This document shows positions 52,592 to 61,456 of a stretch of 64,000 nt of DNA, piece after piece. Position numbers and translations under genes: made by a program. How positions within the stretch are numbered: position 1 is the stretch's first letter; the number at the start of each line of letters is the position of its first letter. The notes under the pieces are model-generated. The model was not told where the DNA came from. It made no database searches and worked only from the letters and a program-made list of their open reading frames with translations. The DNA is from Algiphilus sp965216485 (GTDB taxonomy: Bacteria > Pseudomonadota > Gammaproteobacteria > Nevskiales > Nevskiaceae), in contig NZ_OZ244162.1 of assembly GCF_965216485.1 (NCBI RefSeq), positions 186,001-250,000 of the forward strand, read 5' to 3'.

Positions 52592-53326
52592 TCAGCGCCG
52601 CATCTCGGCTTCCTGCCCAAGCGCGCAGAGCCGTGCACCCAGTAGGGTGATCACCACACTGAAGCGCTGCACGCGCGGGCGCAGCCGTAGCGTCTCCTCG
52701 ATATGCCGCATTGCCTCGCGCACGCGCTCTTCGCTTTCCAGCATGGCGTAGCGATCGCCGGCTTCGCGGTCCTCCGGAGCGGTATGCACCAGGCCGAGTG
52801 CCAGCAGATGGGTCAGGTAATGCGGGACGTATTCGGGCAGCATCACTCCGGCATCGGCACCCACGCGACTCATATTGGCCAGCACGGGAACGCTGTCTCT
52901 GCCCACCAGCGAGGTCGCGACGACATGACAGGCCGGTACCGGCTCGCGGTCCGACATGGCGGACAGGATGCGCGCCTCGTCGCAACTGAGTTGCTCGACC
53001 AGACGACCAAGCAGGTCGATCTCCGCCGTGTCGCGGCGCTGATCGAGGGACTGTTCGAGCAATTGCTGAAAGGCGCTGCCTGGGTCCGGTGCGGACTGAA
53101 GCGCTGCCTTGGCGGTCGCGAGCGGCAGCGATGCCTTGCCAATGGCATCGTCCAGCCCGTCCAGCTTGCGCTTCAGCCCTTGCAGCAATCGCGATTCCGC
53201 GTACTGCGCCTGGCGGCGCGCAAACGCTGCGAAGGGAATGGACTCGACCAAGCGCGCGAAGTCTATGTCATCCTCCGGCGACAGCGTTTCCTCCGGCGCG
53301 GAATCGTGCCGTTGCTCCTCCTCCAA
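52592..53326 (-). CDS. DUF4393 (Abi-alpha-like) protein
   Basis: This 244-residue soluble, mostly helical protein carries the core AEIDLLGRLVEQLSCDEARILSAM followed by PVLANMSRVG, a short winged-helix-like stretch and a YAMLESEERVREAM segment typical of DUF4393/Abi-alpha. The family was named for abortive-infection proteins, but most chromosomal members have no demonstrated phage role. There is no toxin or nuclease partner nearby. It lies 104 bases upstream of the DUF445 gene. The acidic N terminus (EEEQRHDSAPEETLSPEDD) is probably disordered. Confidence 0.72.
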   Translation of the reverse strand: MEEEQRHDSAPEETLSPEDDIDFARLVESIPFAAFARRQAQYAESRLLQGLKRKLDGLDDAIGKASLPLATAKAALQSAPDPGSAFQQLLEQSLDQRRDTAEIDLLGRLVEQLSCDEARILSAMSDREPVPACHVVATSLVGRDSVPVLANMSRVGADAGVMLPEYVPHYLTHLLALGLVHTAPEDREAGDRYAMLESEERVREAMRHIEETLRLRPRVQRFSVVITLLGARLCALGQEAEMRR

Positions 53327-53547
53327 CGCAGCCTCCTTAACGCGCCTGTGCGGGCGCTCTTTTCGTTATGACCTGATCGTCACCTGTTGCTACGATACCG
53401 CCGAGCGTGTACAAAGATCAATCGTCGAACGATGGCATCATGCCATCAATTGACGGAATAAATACGTCAACCGGAGGCACCACCGTCAGACACTGGGGCT
53501 TTCTGCGAGGGCCGCATGCGGGGTCGGTGGAGACAGGGAGAGAGACC

Positions 53548-53763
53548 GTGGGATCAGCCAAGCAACAACTTGAGCGTTGCCTGCACGCGGAAGGCAATAT
53601 CGATTTCCTCGATTACGCCGACGCAGAAGTGGTCCAGGCGGTGGCGGACCGGGTGGAGACGACGGTGAACCAGGCAAGGAACGAACTCGAATCCGAGATC
53701 GCGCGCCGGCCCGAGCAGTTGCCCACTTTTCTTCGCGGCGTCGTCCGCTCCATTCTGCGCTGA
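53548..53763 (+). CDS. Small hypothetical protein, partner of the 486-residue protein
   Basis: This is a 71-residue acidic/helical protein. I chose GTG 53548 because a GGGAGAGAG purine run lies just upstream and coding bias starts here; in-frame ATGs at 53407 and later would add a low-complexity N terminus. Sequence features are a predicted helix (VVQAVADRVETTVNQARNELESEI) and a basic C terminus (LRGVVRSILR). It ends 9 bases before the next gene, so the two are surely co-transcribed. I do not recognise the family. Confidence 0.6.
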   Translation: MGSAKQQLERCLHAEGNIDFLDYADAEVVQAVADRVETTVNQARNELESEIARRPEQLPTFLRGVVRSILR

Positions 53764-53772
53764 GGACAGGCC

Positions 53773-55233
53773 ATGGCGGATCTGCATACCCTGGAACTGA
53801 CCCGACGCGCCGAAATCGGCAAGCTCGCTGTCCTCCTCGATGTCGCGCCCGAAAGCCTCGCCGAACTGGGAAGCGCATCCAGCGCGGATGAGCTCCAGCG
53901 CCTGCGGCGGCGCATCAACAAGACCTTGTTCGACGAGAAGCGCGACCGCTTCATTCGGTTGGAACGCTTCACGCGAATGCTGCCGGCAGGCTATGTGGCG
54001 CGCCTGGCCATGGAGAGTTTCGGGCCCTTGCTCAGTGCCCGCGTAGTCGCAGAGATGAACCCCCTGCGGGCGCGCAACATTGCCCGCCACGTGACGCCTG
54101 CCTTCGTGGCGGATGTCGCGCCCCTCATCGATCCCGAAAAGGTGGAACAGCTGATTCCGCGCCTGCCCCTTGACCTCGTCAAGGAGACCGCTTTGCTCTT
54201 GGTCGAGCGCAAGGACTACGTCACCATGGGCCGCTTTGGTGATGCCCTCTCCGCGCAGCAGCTCCGCGCCGTCATCGGCGCTATCGACGACGACACCGCG
54301 CTCTTGCAGACGGCCTTCTTCATTGAGCGCCGGGAGCAGCTCGGACGCATCGTGCACAACATCGACAATGCCCGCATCGCGCGCATCATGCAGCGCGGCA
54401 CCGAGGCCAACATGCTCCCGCAGGCGCTGTTCATCATTGACCATGTCACCGATGAACTGAAGGGCCGGCTTGCCGACATCATGGGCGAACAGAGCGAGGA
54501 CACCCTCGATACGCTGGTGTCAGTAGCGGATGAGCAGCGCCTGTGGGGCCCCATTCTGAGGGGCTTGTCGCATATCCACCCGCGCTATCGGCGCAAGATC
54601 GTCAACCTGCCCAAGGTGAAGGACGAGCGGCTGCTCGGCGACCTCGTCCGCGCCGCCTATGAGGAGGGTCTGCTGGCGGTGGCATTGCCGCTGGCGCGCG
54701 TCATGCGCCCGGACTACAAGCGCGTCGTTGCACACGCTGCCCTGAAACAGGGTCCGGAAGTCGCCGAAGCCGCGCTGGAGGCCGCCCACAGCGCCGGCGA
54801 GTGGAGCACCCTGCTCGACCTCGCCCGCTACGCGGATGAGAGCGAGCGCGCCCTGCTCGCCACGCTGCGCGTGTTGCGTCGACCGGAGGCCATGGAGGCG
54901 CTGCTCGAAGCACTCAACAGCGACGCCGCTGCGGACATGCTGCTCGACGTGGTCGGGCGCATGGATGAGGACGCTCAGCGCACCGTGGCGCACATCCTCG
55001 CTGCCGAGGGCGGCGCACTGCTCGAGCACCTGCTCGACCTAGCCGGCGGCCTGCACGAACGCTGGGGGACGGTTGCGTGCATCATCGCCACGCTCGATGG
55101 CGGCGCGCTGGAGGATGCCGGTCGGGTGCTTCGCCGCCGCAGCGACGCCGAAATCGCCTCTCTTCGAGATGGCGCCAAGCGTGAAAAGGTGTGGGACCGC
55201 TTGTCCCGACAGTTGGAGCAGCAGGCAGCTTGA
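53773..55233 (+). CDS. Helical-repeat protein of unknown function (DUF2336/MgtE-N-like)
   Basis: This 486-residue soluble, all-helical protein is built of about 35-45-residue repeats, for example FVADVAPLIDPEKVEQLIPRL and RFGDALSAQQLRAVIGAI, in the manner of HEAT-like or MgtE N-terminal superhelices. There are no transmembrane segments, catalytic motifs or signal peptide. Such scaffolds usually bind proteins. ATG 53773 follows the 71-residue gene by 9 bases and is preceded by AGGACAGGCC. No operon partner of known function is present, so the role is unknown. Confidence 0.75.
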   Translation: MADLHTLELTRRAEIGKLAVLLDVAPESLAELGSASSADELQRLRRRINKTLFDEKRDRFIRLERFTRMLPAGYVARLAMESFGPLLSARVVAEMNPLRARNIARHVTPAFVADVAPLIDPEKVEQLIPRLPLDLVKETALLLVERKDYVTMGRFGDALSAQQLRAVIGAIDDDTALLQTAFFIERREQLGRIVHNIDNARIARIMQRGTEANMLPQALFIIDHVTDELKGRLADIMGEQSEDTLDTLVSVADEQRLWGPILRGLSHIHPRYRRKIVNLPKVKDERLLGDLVRAAYEEGLLAVALPLARVMRPDYKRVVAHAALKQGPEVAEAALEAAHSAGEWSTLLDLARYADESERALLATLRVLRRPEAMEALLEALNSDAAADMLLDVVGRMDEDAQRTVAHILAAEGGALLEHLLDLAGGLHERWGTVACIIATLDGGALEDAGRVLRRRSDAEIASLRDGAKREKVWDRLSRQLEQQAA

Positions 55234-55397
55234 CAAGCTGTCCGAGTCACTCTGGAAAGCGCTGGCGGACCGAATAGAGTTCGTCAGTACAGCCTTCGCG
55301 ATGCGTGGTGGCGGGGCTTTCCACCTGATGCGCCGGCGCGCTTCGCTTTGTGTCGCACTCCGTGTTTGGCTCTTCCGCGGCACCATTATGAGATAGC

Positions 55398-55429
55398 AAA
55401 AAGAAGGGCGCCCGATGGGCGCCCTTCTT
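55398..55429 (-). terminator. Strong intrinsic terminator of the surface lipoprotein gene
   Basis: A perfect 13-bp stem AAGAAGGGCGCCC/GGGCGCCCTTCTT with a 3-base loop (55401-55429) is followed on the minus strand by a T-run (complement of 55398-55402). It lies 27 bases past the lipoprotein stop and probably terminates in both directions for the converging unknown gene. Confidence 0.9.
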
Positions 55430-55455
55430 GTGTACTACATGTATCGCGCGTTGCC

Positions 55456-57039
55456 TTAGTCGGTATCGTCGACCAGGGCACCGGCGCTGCAGTTGAACAG
55501 CACGTCGCCGTAGAGCAGCGTTTCGTCGAGCTCATCATCGACATCCAAGCAGCCGTCGCCGAAGGCACCGTTGTTGATGACGGTGTCATCGCCGTAGGCG
55601 GAGCGGTAGACCTGACCGCCAAAGCCTTCGCGGTGCAGTGCGGCTTCCGTGCCGCCTTCGTTGCCATTGTTGCCCAGGATGGTGATGTTGGCCAGGATCG
55701 GCTGGGTCTTCGGCAGCACGCCGAAGTTGTCGCCGTTGCTGTCCGACTCGATACCGCGGTCGCCGAAGTTGGCGCCCTGGATGACCAGCACATTCTGGAC
55801 CACACCCTGGAAGCCGAGATCCATGTCGAGGGAGTCGTCGGTGACGCCCTGGATGACGCCGTAGCGCACGTTGGCGGCGCCGCCGAACCACTCGATGCCG
55901 TCGTCGTCAGAGTTGGTGATCTGGACGTACTCGATGGTCGTGCCGGAACCGGAGGCTTCGATCGTCAGACCCTGCACTTCTTCGTCCGGACGGAAGGCTT
56001 CACCGGTCTCGGCCAGGACGACGTAGCGCAGCGTGCCGCTGGAATCGCTGTTGTCGGTGCCGCCGAACCAGCGCGTCACACCATCCGGTACCGCCTCGGT
56101 GGTGGTCTGGTCGTTGTCGTCGCCGTTGTTGATTTCGCCGTAGCCCGAGAGCACGAGGCTGCCCCAGAGGCCGCGGCCATCAAGGTCGGTGACATCGTTC
56201 TGGATGGCGCCGCTTTCGAACTCCACCGCACCGAAGATGATCGGCAGATTTTCGGTACCGATGGCGTTGATCGTCGAACCACGCGTGATCACCAGCGACG
56301 GCGTGGTGCCGGTGTCGGCCATGATCTGCGTACCAGCTTCAATCGTCAGCACGTCATTACGCACGGTGCTCTGGTCGAACGCACCTTCGACGTCCCCGTT
56401 ACCGACCTGCACCGTGCCGTCGAGCACATAGACGTGATCATTCGTCAGCGTGAAATCGCCGTCGAGGTCGCCGTCCGTGATGACGCAGACCGGGAAGGTC
56501 ACACCGAACACGTCGGTGGTGCCGCCATCGGCCAGGCCGGCGGCGATATTCGCACAGTTGCTGGTGGCAGCCGGAGTCAGGCTGCCGCCGGTGATCTCAG
56601 CCTGCAGCGGGTGGAAGTCACCGCCGGGCAGATTGCCGTCAATACCGGACTGACGAACCGTCCAGTTGGCCCAGAAGGGCGTGCCCGTCGGGGCCACCGC
56701 TCCGAAGTAGTCCTCCGGCGTCACGGAGTTGCCGGCCGGCGTGGTGAACGGGCCGTCAAAGTCGCTGTCGGTGTTGCTGGCAGAGGAAATCGCCAGGGTG
56801 TTGGCGTCAATGGTGAAGTTCTCGACCGACACGTCGTAGCGGTCGGTCTGGCTGAACTGCTCCTGGAAGCTGGTGGGCGTACCGCCGTTGCCACCATTTC
56901 CACCGCCGTTACCACCACCGTTGCCACCATTACCGCCGTTACCAGCGCCACTGTTGCCGCCGCCGCCACCACCGCCACAGGCGGCGAGGCCGAATCCGGC
57001 TACGATGGCAAGCGCGATGGCGCTCTTCGCATTCTGCAT
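55456..57039 (-). CDS. Surface lipoprotein with beta-helix-like repeats, putatively Pho-controlled
   Basis: This 527-residue protein has a lipoprotein leader (lipobox LAAC near residue 21) and then a Gly/Asn tether (about 22-54) suited to reach across the envelope. The remainder is Asp/Asn/Gly-rich with repeated strand motifs: LTIEAGTQI, LVITRGSTI, LPIIFGAVEFESG, TIEYVQITNSDDDGIEWFGG and VLVIQGANFGDRGIES. These resemble right-handed beta-helix surface proteins. Six or so acidic loops (DSDFDG, DGDLDGDF) could bind Ca2+. ATG 57039 is preceded by GGAGAG. It lies downstream of a TonB-dependent receptor gene on the same strand but has its own promoter with Pho-box half-sites and its own terminator. 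A substrate-capture partner of the receptor is the inferred role. Confidence 0.8.
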   Translation of the reverse strand: MQNAKSAIALAIVAGFGLAACGGGGGGGNSGAGNGGNGGNGGGNGGGNGGNGGTPTSFQEQFSQTDRYDVSVENFTIDANTLAISSASNTDSDFDGPFTTPAGNSVTPEDYFGAVAPTGTPFWANWTVRQSGIDGNLPGGDFHPLQAEITGGSLTPAATSNCANIAAGLADGGTTDVFGVTFPVCVITDGDLDGDFTLTNDHVYVLDGTVQVGNGDVEGAFDQSTVRNDVLTIEAGTQIMADTGTTPSLVITRGSTINAIGTENLPIIFGAVEFESGAIQNDVTDLDGRGLWGSLVLSGYGEINNGDDNDQTTTEAVPDGVTRWFGGTDNSDSSGTLRYVVLAETGEAFRPDEEVQGLTIEASGSGTTIEYVQITNSDDDGIEWFGGAANVRYGVIQGVTDDSLDMDLGFQGVVQNVLVIQGANFGDRGIESDSNGDNFGVLPKTQPILANITILGNNGNEGGTEAALHREGFGGQVYRSAYGDDTVINNGAFGDGCLDVDDELDETLLYGDVLFNCSAGALVDDTD

Positions 57040-57086
57040 TGTGCTCTCCATAGGAAGTCGCTTGAGGTACCGCAAATGTGGTCGGC

Positions 57087-57142
57087 AAACTACGGGAGTC
57101 GCGTTGCACCAATGCGACATTTTCATGACAGATAGATGACAC
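57087..57142 (-). promoter_or_regulatory. Four PhoB half-sites (tandem Pho boxes) and -10 box
   Basis: On the minus strand half-sites occur every 11 bp: GTGTCAT (57136-57142), CTGTCAT (57125-57131), ATGTCGC (57114-57120) and degenerate GTGCAAC (57103-57109), against the PhoB half-site CTGTCAY. Ten bases separate the last from TAGTTT (57087-57092), the distance between Pho box and -10 in E. coli phoA. The site lies 48 to 103 bases upstream of the lipoprotein ATG. Confidence 0.75.
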
Positions 57143-57170
57143 CCGGCGGGGCAAATGAAGGCATCCCCGC

Positions 57171-57208
57171 AAAAGAAAAGGCCCGGTATCCGTAAGAAGA
57201 CCGGGCCT
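57171..57208 (-). terminator. Intrinsic terminator of the TonB-receptor operon
   Basis: AGGCCCGGT (57179-57187) pairs with ACCGGGCCT (57200-57208) around 12 bases, followed on the minus strand by TTTTCTTTT (complement of 57171-57180). A weaker hairpin CGTCCGA/TCGGACG (57219-57239) precedes it, directly after the receptor stop. Confidence 0.88.
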
Positions 57209-57256
57209 GCACAGTCGCCGTCCGAAACGAGGTCGGACGGGCTTCATCAGGCAACC

Positions 57257-60200
57257 TCAGAAGTTGTATTTCAGTCCGAGCCCGGCATCGATTCCGGTTT
57301 CGTACGCGCGGAATACTTCACCGCCCTGCAGCCATTCGACTTCCTCGTTGAGCAGATTGCCGATGCTGGCCTCCACCTTCCAATCCTCGAAGAGGGTGAT
57401 GGTGTACTTGAAGTCCACCACGGTGATCGGGCTCTGGAAGACATCCGGCTGACCCTGACGGCCCGTCAGCCGCAGCCGCTCACCGACGCGGTTCAGTGAC
57501 ACCGTCCAGTCCTGTCGTTCACCCTGGTATCCGAACTGGAAGTTCAGCGTCTGATCCGCCTGCCCTTGCAGAGTGCGGTTGACGTTGGTCTCCAGATTCT
57601 GCGCGGAAAGTGTGACGCTGGAATCGATCAAGGATGCGTTAGCCTGCAGGTAGACCTTGTCGGTCCATGCCCACTCGCGGTCCACGAAGCTGAGCAGTCG
57701 CGTCATCGTGGTACGCGCCGAGAATTCGAAGCCGGTGACTTCAGCGCTTTCGGCATTCTGATTCGTACGCAGCGGGTCCGAGCCACCGACGCCGGTGAAG
57801 GCCTGCTCGATGGGATTGGTGTAGTCCTTCAGAAAGGCACCGACCGACAGCACCTCTTCGTTGCTCGGATACCACTCCAGGCGTAGATCGAAGGCGTCGA
57901 TTTCGGTCGGCTCCAGTTCCGGGTTACCCAGGAATTCGTCGCCGGAATCGGGATCGAAATAGCGCGCGGGTGAAAGTTCGTTCAGCACGGGACGGGACAC
58001 GCTCTGCCCGAAATTGCCGCGCAGCTGCAGATCGTCGCGGATACGCCAGGTGAGACCCAGCGAGGCGAGCACATCGTCGGTATCGAAGGAGCCGGTGACG
58101 GACTGGCCACCTGCGCTTCCGCCCGCCACGAAGGTCTCGACCAGGAACTCCGCCTGCTCGAAGCGCACGCCGCCGACCACGCGCAGGACATCCAGCCAGT
58201 CAAAATCGAACTTGAGGTAGGCCGCGTTGACGTCGGCATCGCCGAAGTAGTTATCGTTGTCCTGGGTTTGGTCGGTGGGCGTCAGTCCGTTTCCGGTGCG
58301 CGCCGGGTCCAGCAGCACTTCAGGCGGCTGATTGAGGTCATCGCCGGGGGCTACATCGAGTTCGAGGCGCTGAGTCCGCGATTCACGCTCCTGCGCATAG
58401 GTCGACACACCGGTGCCGATATTCAGCACGGTCCGCTCGGTCTGCAGCACGGGGATGGTCAGGTCCAGCTCGAGGCTGACGACGCTGTCCTCACTGTCGT
58501 CCCAGCGGCGCGCCGCGCCATTCTGTCGGAAGAAGATGAAATTACCTTCCTCATCCTCACGACGGCGGTAGATGTAATCGCGACGGTCCGGCGCATCGCG
58601 CGAACTTTCCGCCACCATCGTGCGCCAGTCGAGCTTGGCGAGGGCGAATTCATGCTCGCCCGTGAACTGCTGCAGGAGCAGCTCGCGCTCGTTCCAATCG
58701 AGCAGGAATTCCCGCGCGAAGCGGTCATCACTGGTGGCATCAAAACCCTCGATGATCTCCGAACGCTGCTGGGTCTTGCGAATCACGAAGGTGTTACTGC
58801 GCAGCGCGTGACGGTCCCATTCCAGGCCCAGTCCGATAAGCCCACCCAGATCGACATTCATATCCGTGCGGAACTCGGTCTTGTCGTCGCGCAGCGCCAG
58901 ATTGCCATCGCCCCCCAGGGAGTACGTCCTTCGTATGCGCTCCTGGGTGCGGTACTTCTGCGACCAGCTCACCGAGCCGATGGCACCGAAGGTGCCGCCA
59001 AGCCATTGCGTGTTGGTACCGGCGCCGAGGCCGAGACCAAGATCCGCTGGCGGCTTGAAGTCGCGGACTTCCCAGATATTGCTGAGTTGGCGCGCGCCCT
59101 CCACCAGATCGTCACCGGAACCGTTGCCGCCCAGCGCCGCATCGAGCTGCTCCGGCAGTTCCCGGGTCCCATCGTCAATACCGAGGAAATCGGTACCGCC
59201 CCCCTCATGATCGAGCCCATCCTCGCCGGTCGATACGGAGTTCACGCCAGTCTTGACGGACACATTGAGAAACGGGGATTCGGGAATCCCGACCGTCTCC
59301 AGATTGATCAGGCCGGCGCCGAAAGAGCCCGGCTGCGAGGCGTCATAGCTCTTGGATACCGAGATGCTCGACAGCACCCCGGTCGGAAACAAGTCCAGAG
59401 GCACGATCCGCTTGATCGGATCCGGACTGGGCAGCGGCGAGCCGTTGAACAACGTCTTGGTATAGCGCGACGGCGCGCCACGGACCACCACGAACTTGCC
59501 GTCCTCAATGGTCAGACCAGTGACGCGCGCCAGCGCATCGGCGGCGTTGGAATCCCCCGAGCGCGACATCTGCTCGGCGCCGAGCACGTCGACCACTGCG
59601 CTGGATTCCCGCTGTTCCGACAGTACCGAGGCGACCGAGCCCTCGATGTACGGCGCCGTCACGACGAACTCGCGCAACTCCAGGCCGCTGGGCGTCAGCG
59701 ACACCATCTGCTCCACCGTCTCTTCGGGGGCAACCGAGATGTCCGTGATGGTCCGGGTGGTATAGCGCGGGTGAACGATGGAGATGGCGTAATTGCCCTC
59801 CGGCACCTGCAGACTGAAGCGGCCGTCCGCATCCGTGCGCGCGGATTCACGCGAACCGCTCACGAAGACCTGGGCGTTCTCGATGGGACTGTCGTCTTCC
59901 GCGGACACGATGCGCCCGGTCAGCGTGCCGGGTACGCCCTCCACTTCCTGCTGCACCGGCTGCGCACCGCTGCCGCCCTCGATGTCGGCATCGGCCTGGC
60001 CGGTGGGCTCCAGCGTCACGATGAGCTGGATGAAGTCATTGGCTTCCGCTTTGATGCGCTGCGAGTAGATCGGCGTTTCGCCGCCGGGTGCGGTCAGCTC
60101 TAGCAGATGCTCACCACTGGGGATATCCACAAAGGCCGCACCGTCGGCATCGGTCTTGCCCAGACGCTTGCCGTCCAGGCTCAGCTCCATGCCCTGCACG

Positions 60201-60322
60201 GCGCTCCCTTCCTGCAGCACGAAGATGCTGACCTGGGCATCGCTGGCGTACAGCGCGGCGGAAAAGAGACAGCCCACCACCGCGAACAGCCGGATGAAGA
60301 AGGTTTTCACAGACATGCCCAC
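57257..60322 (-). CDS. TonB-dependent receptor with N-terminal carboxypeptidase-regulatory-like domains
   Basis: This 1021-residue outer-membrane receptor has a signal peptide (1-26), two N-terminal beta-sandwich domains (about 28-105 and 130-215, the latter a CarboxypepD_reg-like fold with DADGRFSLQVPEGNY), a plug domain (about 222-345, DALARVTGLTIEDGKFVVVRGAPSRY) and a 22-strand barrel ending GLGLKYNF with C-terminal Phe. It belongs to the Oar-like/'carboxypeptidase regulatory-like domain' class. The start overlaps the TPR-gene stop by 16 bases; MSVKTFF 6 bases later is an alternative. It is the last gene of the ttpC-exbB-exbD-tonB-TPR operon, so receptor and its dedicated energiser are co-expressed. 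Substrate unknown; a phosphorus compound is inferred only from the Pho boxes ahead of the next gene. Confidence 0.93.
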   Translation of the reverse strand: MGMSVKTFFIRLFAVVGCLFSAALYASDAQVSIFVLQEGSAVQGMELSLDGKRLGKTDADGAAFVDIPSGEHLLELTAPGGETPIYSQRIKAEANDFIQLIVTLEPTGQADADIEGGSGAQPVQQEVEGVPGTLTGRIVSAEDDSPIENAQVFVSGSRESARTDADGRFSLQVPEGNYAISIVHPRYTTRTITDISVAPEETVEQMVSLTPSGLELREFVVTAPYIEGSVASVLSEQRESSAVVDVLGAEQMSRSGDSNAADALARVTGLTIEDGKFVVVRGAPSRYTKTLFNGSPLPSPDPIKRIVPLDLFPTGVLSSISVSKSYDASQPGSFGAGLINLETVGIPESPFLNVSVKTGVNSVSTGEDGLDHEGGGTDFLGIDDGTRELPEQLDAALGGNGSGDDLVEGARQLSNIWEVRDFKPPADLGLGLGAGTNTQWLGGTFGAIGSVSWSQKYRTQERIRRTYSLGGDGNLALRDDKTEFRTDMNVDLGGLIGLGLEWDRHALRSNTFVIRKTQQRSEIIEGFDATSDDRFAREFLLDWNERELLLQQFTGEHEFALAKLDWRTMVAESSRDAPDRRDYIYRRREDEEGNFIFFRQNGAARRWDDSEDSVVSLELDLTIPVLQTERTVLNIGTGVSTYAQERESRTQRLELDVAPGDDLNQPPEVLLDPARTGNGLTPTDQTQDNDNYFGDADVNAAYLKFDFDWLDVLRVVGGVRFEQAEFLVETFVAGGSAGGQSVTGSFDTDDVLASLGLTWRIRDDLQLRGNFGQSVSRPVLNELSPARYFDPDSGDEFLGNPELEPTEIDAFDLRLEWYPSNEEVLSVGAFLKDYTNPIEQAFTGVGGSDPLRTNQNAESAEVTGFEFSARTTMTRLLSFVDREWAWTDKVYLQANASLIDSSVTLSAQNLETNVNRTLQGQADQTLNFQFGYQGERQDWTVSLNRVGERLRLTGRQGQPDVFQSPITVVDFKYTITLFEDWKVEASIGNLLNEEVEWLQGGEVFRAYETGIDAGLGLKYNF

Positions 60323-61452
60323 GGGCTTTCCTCGCAGCTGCTCATCGCGCTTCGGAGATTGGTGGCCTGCTTGAAGAGATCTGGGTCGGACAGACCGGCG
60401 AGATAGGATTCGGCCTTCTCGAAGCGCCCGGTCTTGAAGAAGGCGTAGGCCAGCGCGTAGCGCACCGAGCCTTCCTCGGTCAGGCCGACGCGCTGCAGAT
60501 CGCGCTCCATGGCCGCGACCTGCTCAAAGGCCTCGAGTTGCACCAGCAACGCCAGGCGCTGCTTGAATTTCTTCTCCGAATCGGCCGTACGCGCGTTGAG
60601 GTTCAAGGCGTGCATGGGTTGGCCCGCCTCGCGGTACAGCTCGGAGGCTTCCGAGGTCAGTTCGGGGTAGAAGGCGGCGGCCTGCTCGAACAGATGTGCG
60701 GCGGCCAGTGTGCGCCGCGTCTCCAGATAGGTATGAGCCAGCTCGAGCATGGCCGACTTGCTGCCCGGATAGCGCAGATAGGCCTGCTCCAGGAAGGCCA
60801 GCGCCCGCTCCGGCTCACCGCTTTGCCGCAGGGCGCGACCGATGGCCAGCAGGTCGGGTTCCTCGGCGCCGAAGCGACCGATATAGTCAAGACCCAGGTC
60901 AGCGGCGGCCCGGTACATGCCCAGATCAATCAGCATGAAGACGCGGCGTCGCACGAACTCACCTTCATCGGGGAACTGCTCGGAGGCGTCGGCCAGCACG
61001 TCCCACGCCTTGAACTTCTCACCCAGCTGCCAGTGCGCCTGGGCGCGGAAGACGACGATCTCGGGCCGCCCCTGCGTTTCGGCACCGGCCTTCTGCAGCG
61101 CATCCAGAGTGGCACGGTACTCATTCAGGCCAAAGTGGGCCTGTGCCAGATAGAGGTAGACGACCGGATCTTCCTGCCCGGCGGCAATCGCCTCGTTCAG
61201 GGCCTGCTTTGCCTCGGCGTGCAGCTGATTGCGCAGCTTGATCAGGCCCTTGAGGGTGAAATAGCGCACGCGATCGAGGTCCTCGTCGGACTCGTCGACA
61301 TTGGCCAGGGCGCCCTCGGCGCGATCATAGTGACCGTCCTTGAGCAGCAGCGAGGCGAGCCCGACGTAGTCGACTTCGTCGCTGGCCTGCACCGGCGCAA
61401 GCGTGGGCAGCACTGCCAGCAGGCAGAGCATGAGGAGTCGGCGGAGCATCAT
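60307..61452 (-). CDS. TPR-repeat protein of the TonB2-type operon
   Basis: This 381-residue exported protein has a leader (1-23) and then about eight tetratricopeptide-like helical pairs (for example HYDRAEGALANVDESDEDLDRV, QAHFGLNEYRATLDALQKAG and PERALAFLEQAYLRYPGS). Such a protein is the usual gene after tonB2 in Vibrio/Shewanella-type clusters and is thought to bridge TonB to receptors or to peptidoglycan. It begins 4 bases after the tonB stop and overlaps the receptor gene, so it is tightly coupled in the operon. Confidence 0.9.
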   Translation of the reverse strand: MMLRRLLMLCLLAVLPTLAPVQASDEVDYVGLASLLLKDGHYDRAEGALANVDESDEDLDRVRYFTLKGLIKLRNQLHAEAKQALNEAIAAGQEDPVVYLYLAQAHFGLNEYRATLDALQKAGAETQGRPEIVVFRAQAHWQLGEKFKAWDVLADASEQFPDEGEFVRRRVFMLIDLGMYRAAADLGLDYIGRFGAEEPDLLAIGRALRQSGEPERALAFLEQAYLRYPGSKSAMLELAHTYLETRRTLAAAHLFEQAAAFYPELTSEASELYREAGQPMHALNLNARTADSEKKFKQRLALLVQLEAFEQVAAMERDLQRVGLTEEGSVRYALAYAFFKTGRFEKAESYLAGLSDPDLFKQATNLRSAMSSCEESPWACL

Positions 61453-61456
61453 CGGA

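Noticed and set aside
53407..53547. Longer N terminus for the small protein ending at 53763
   Set aside because: The extra residues (NTSTGGTTVRHWGF and so on) have no coding bias; GTG 53548 has a purine-rich ribosome-binding site directly upstream.
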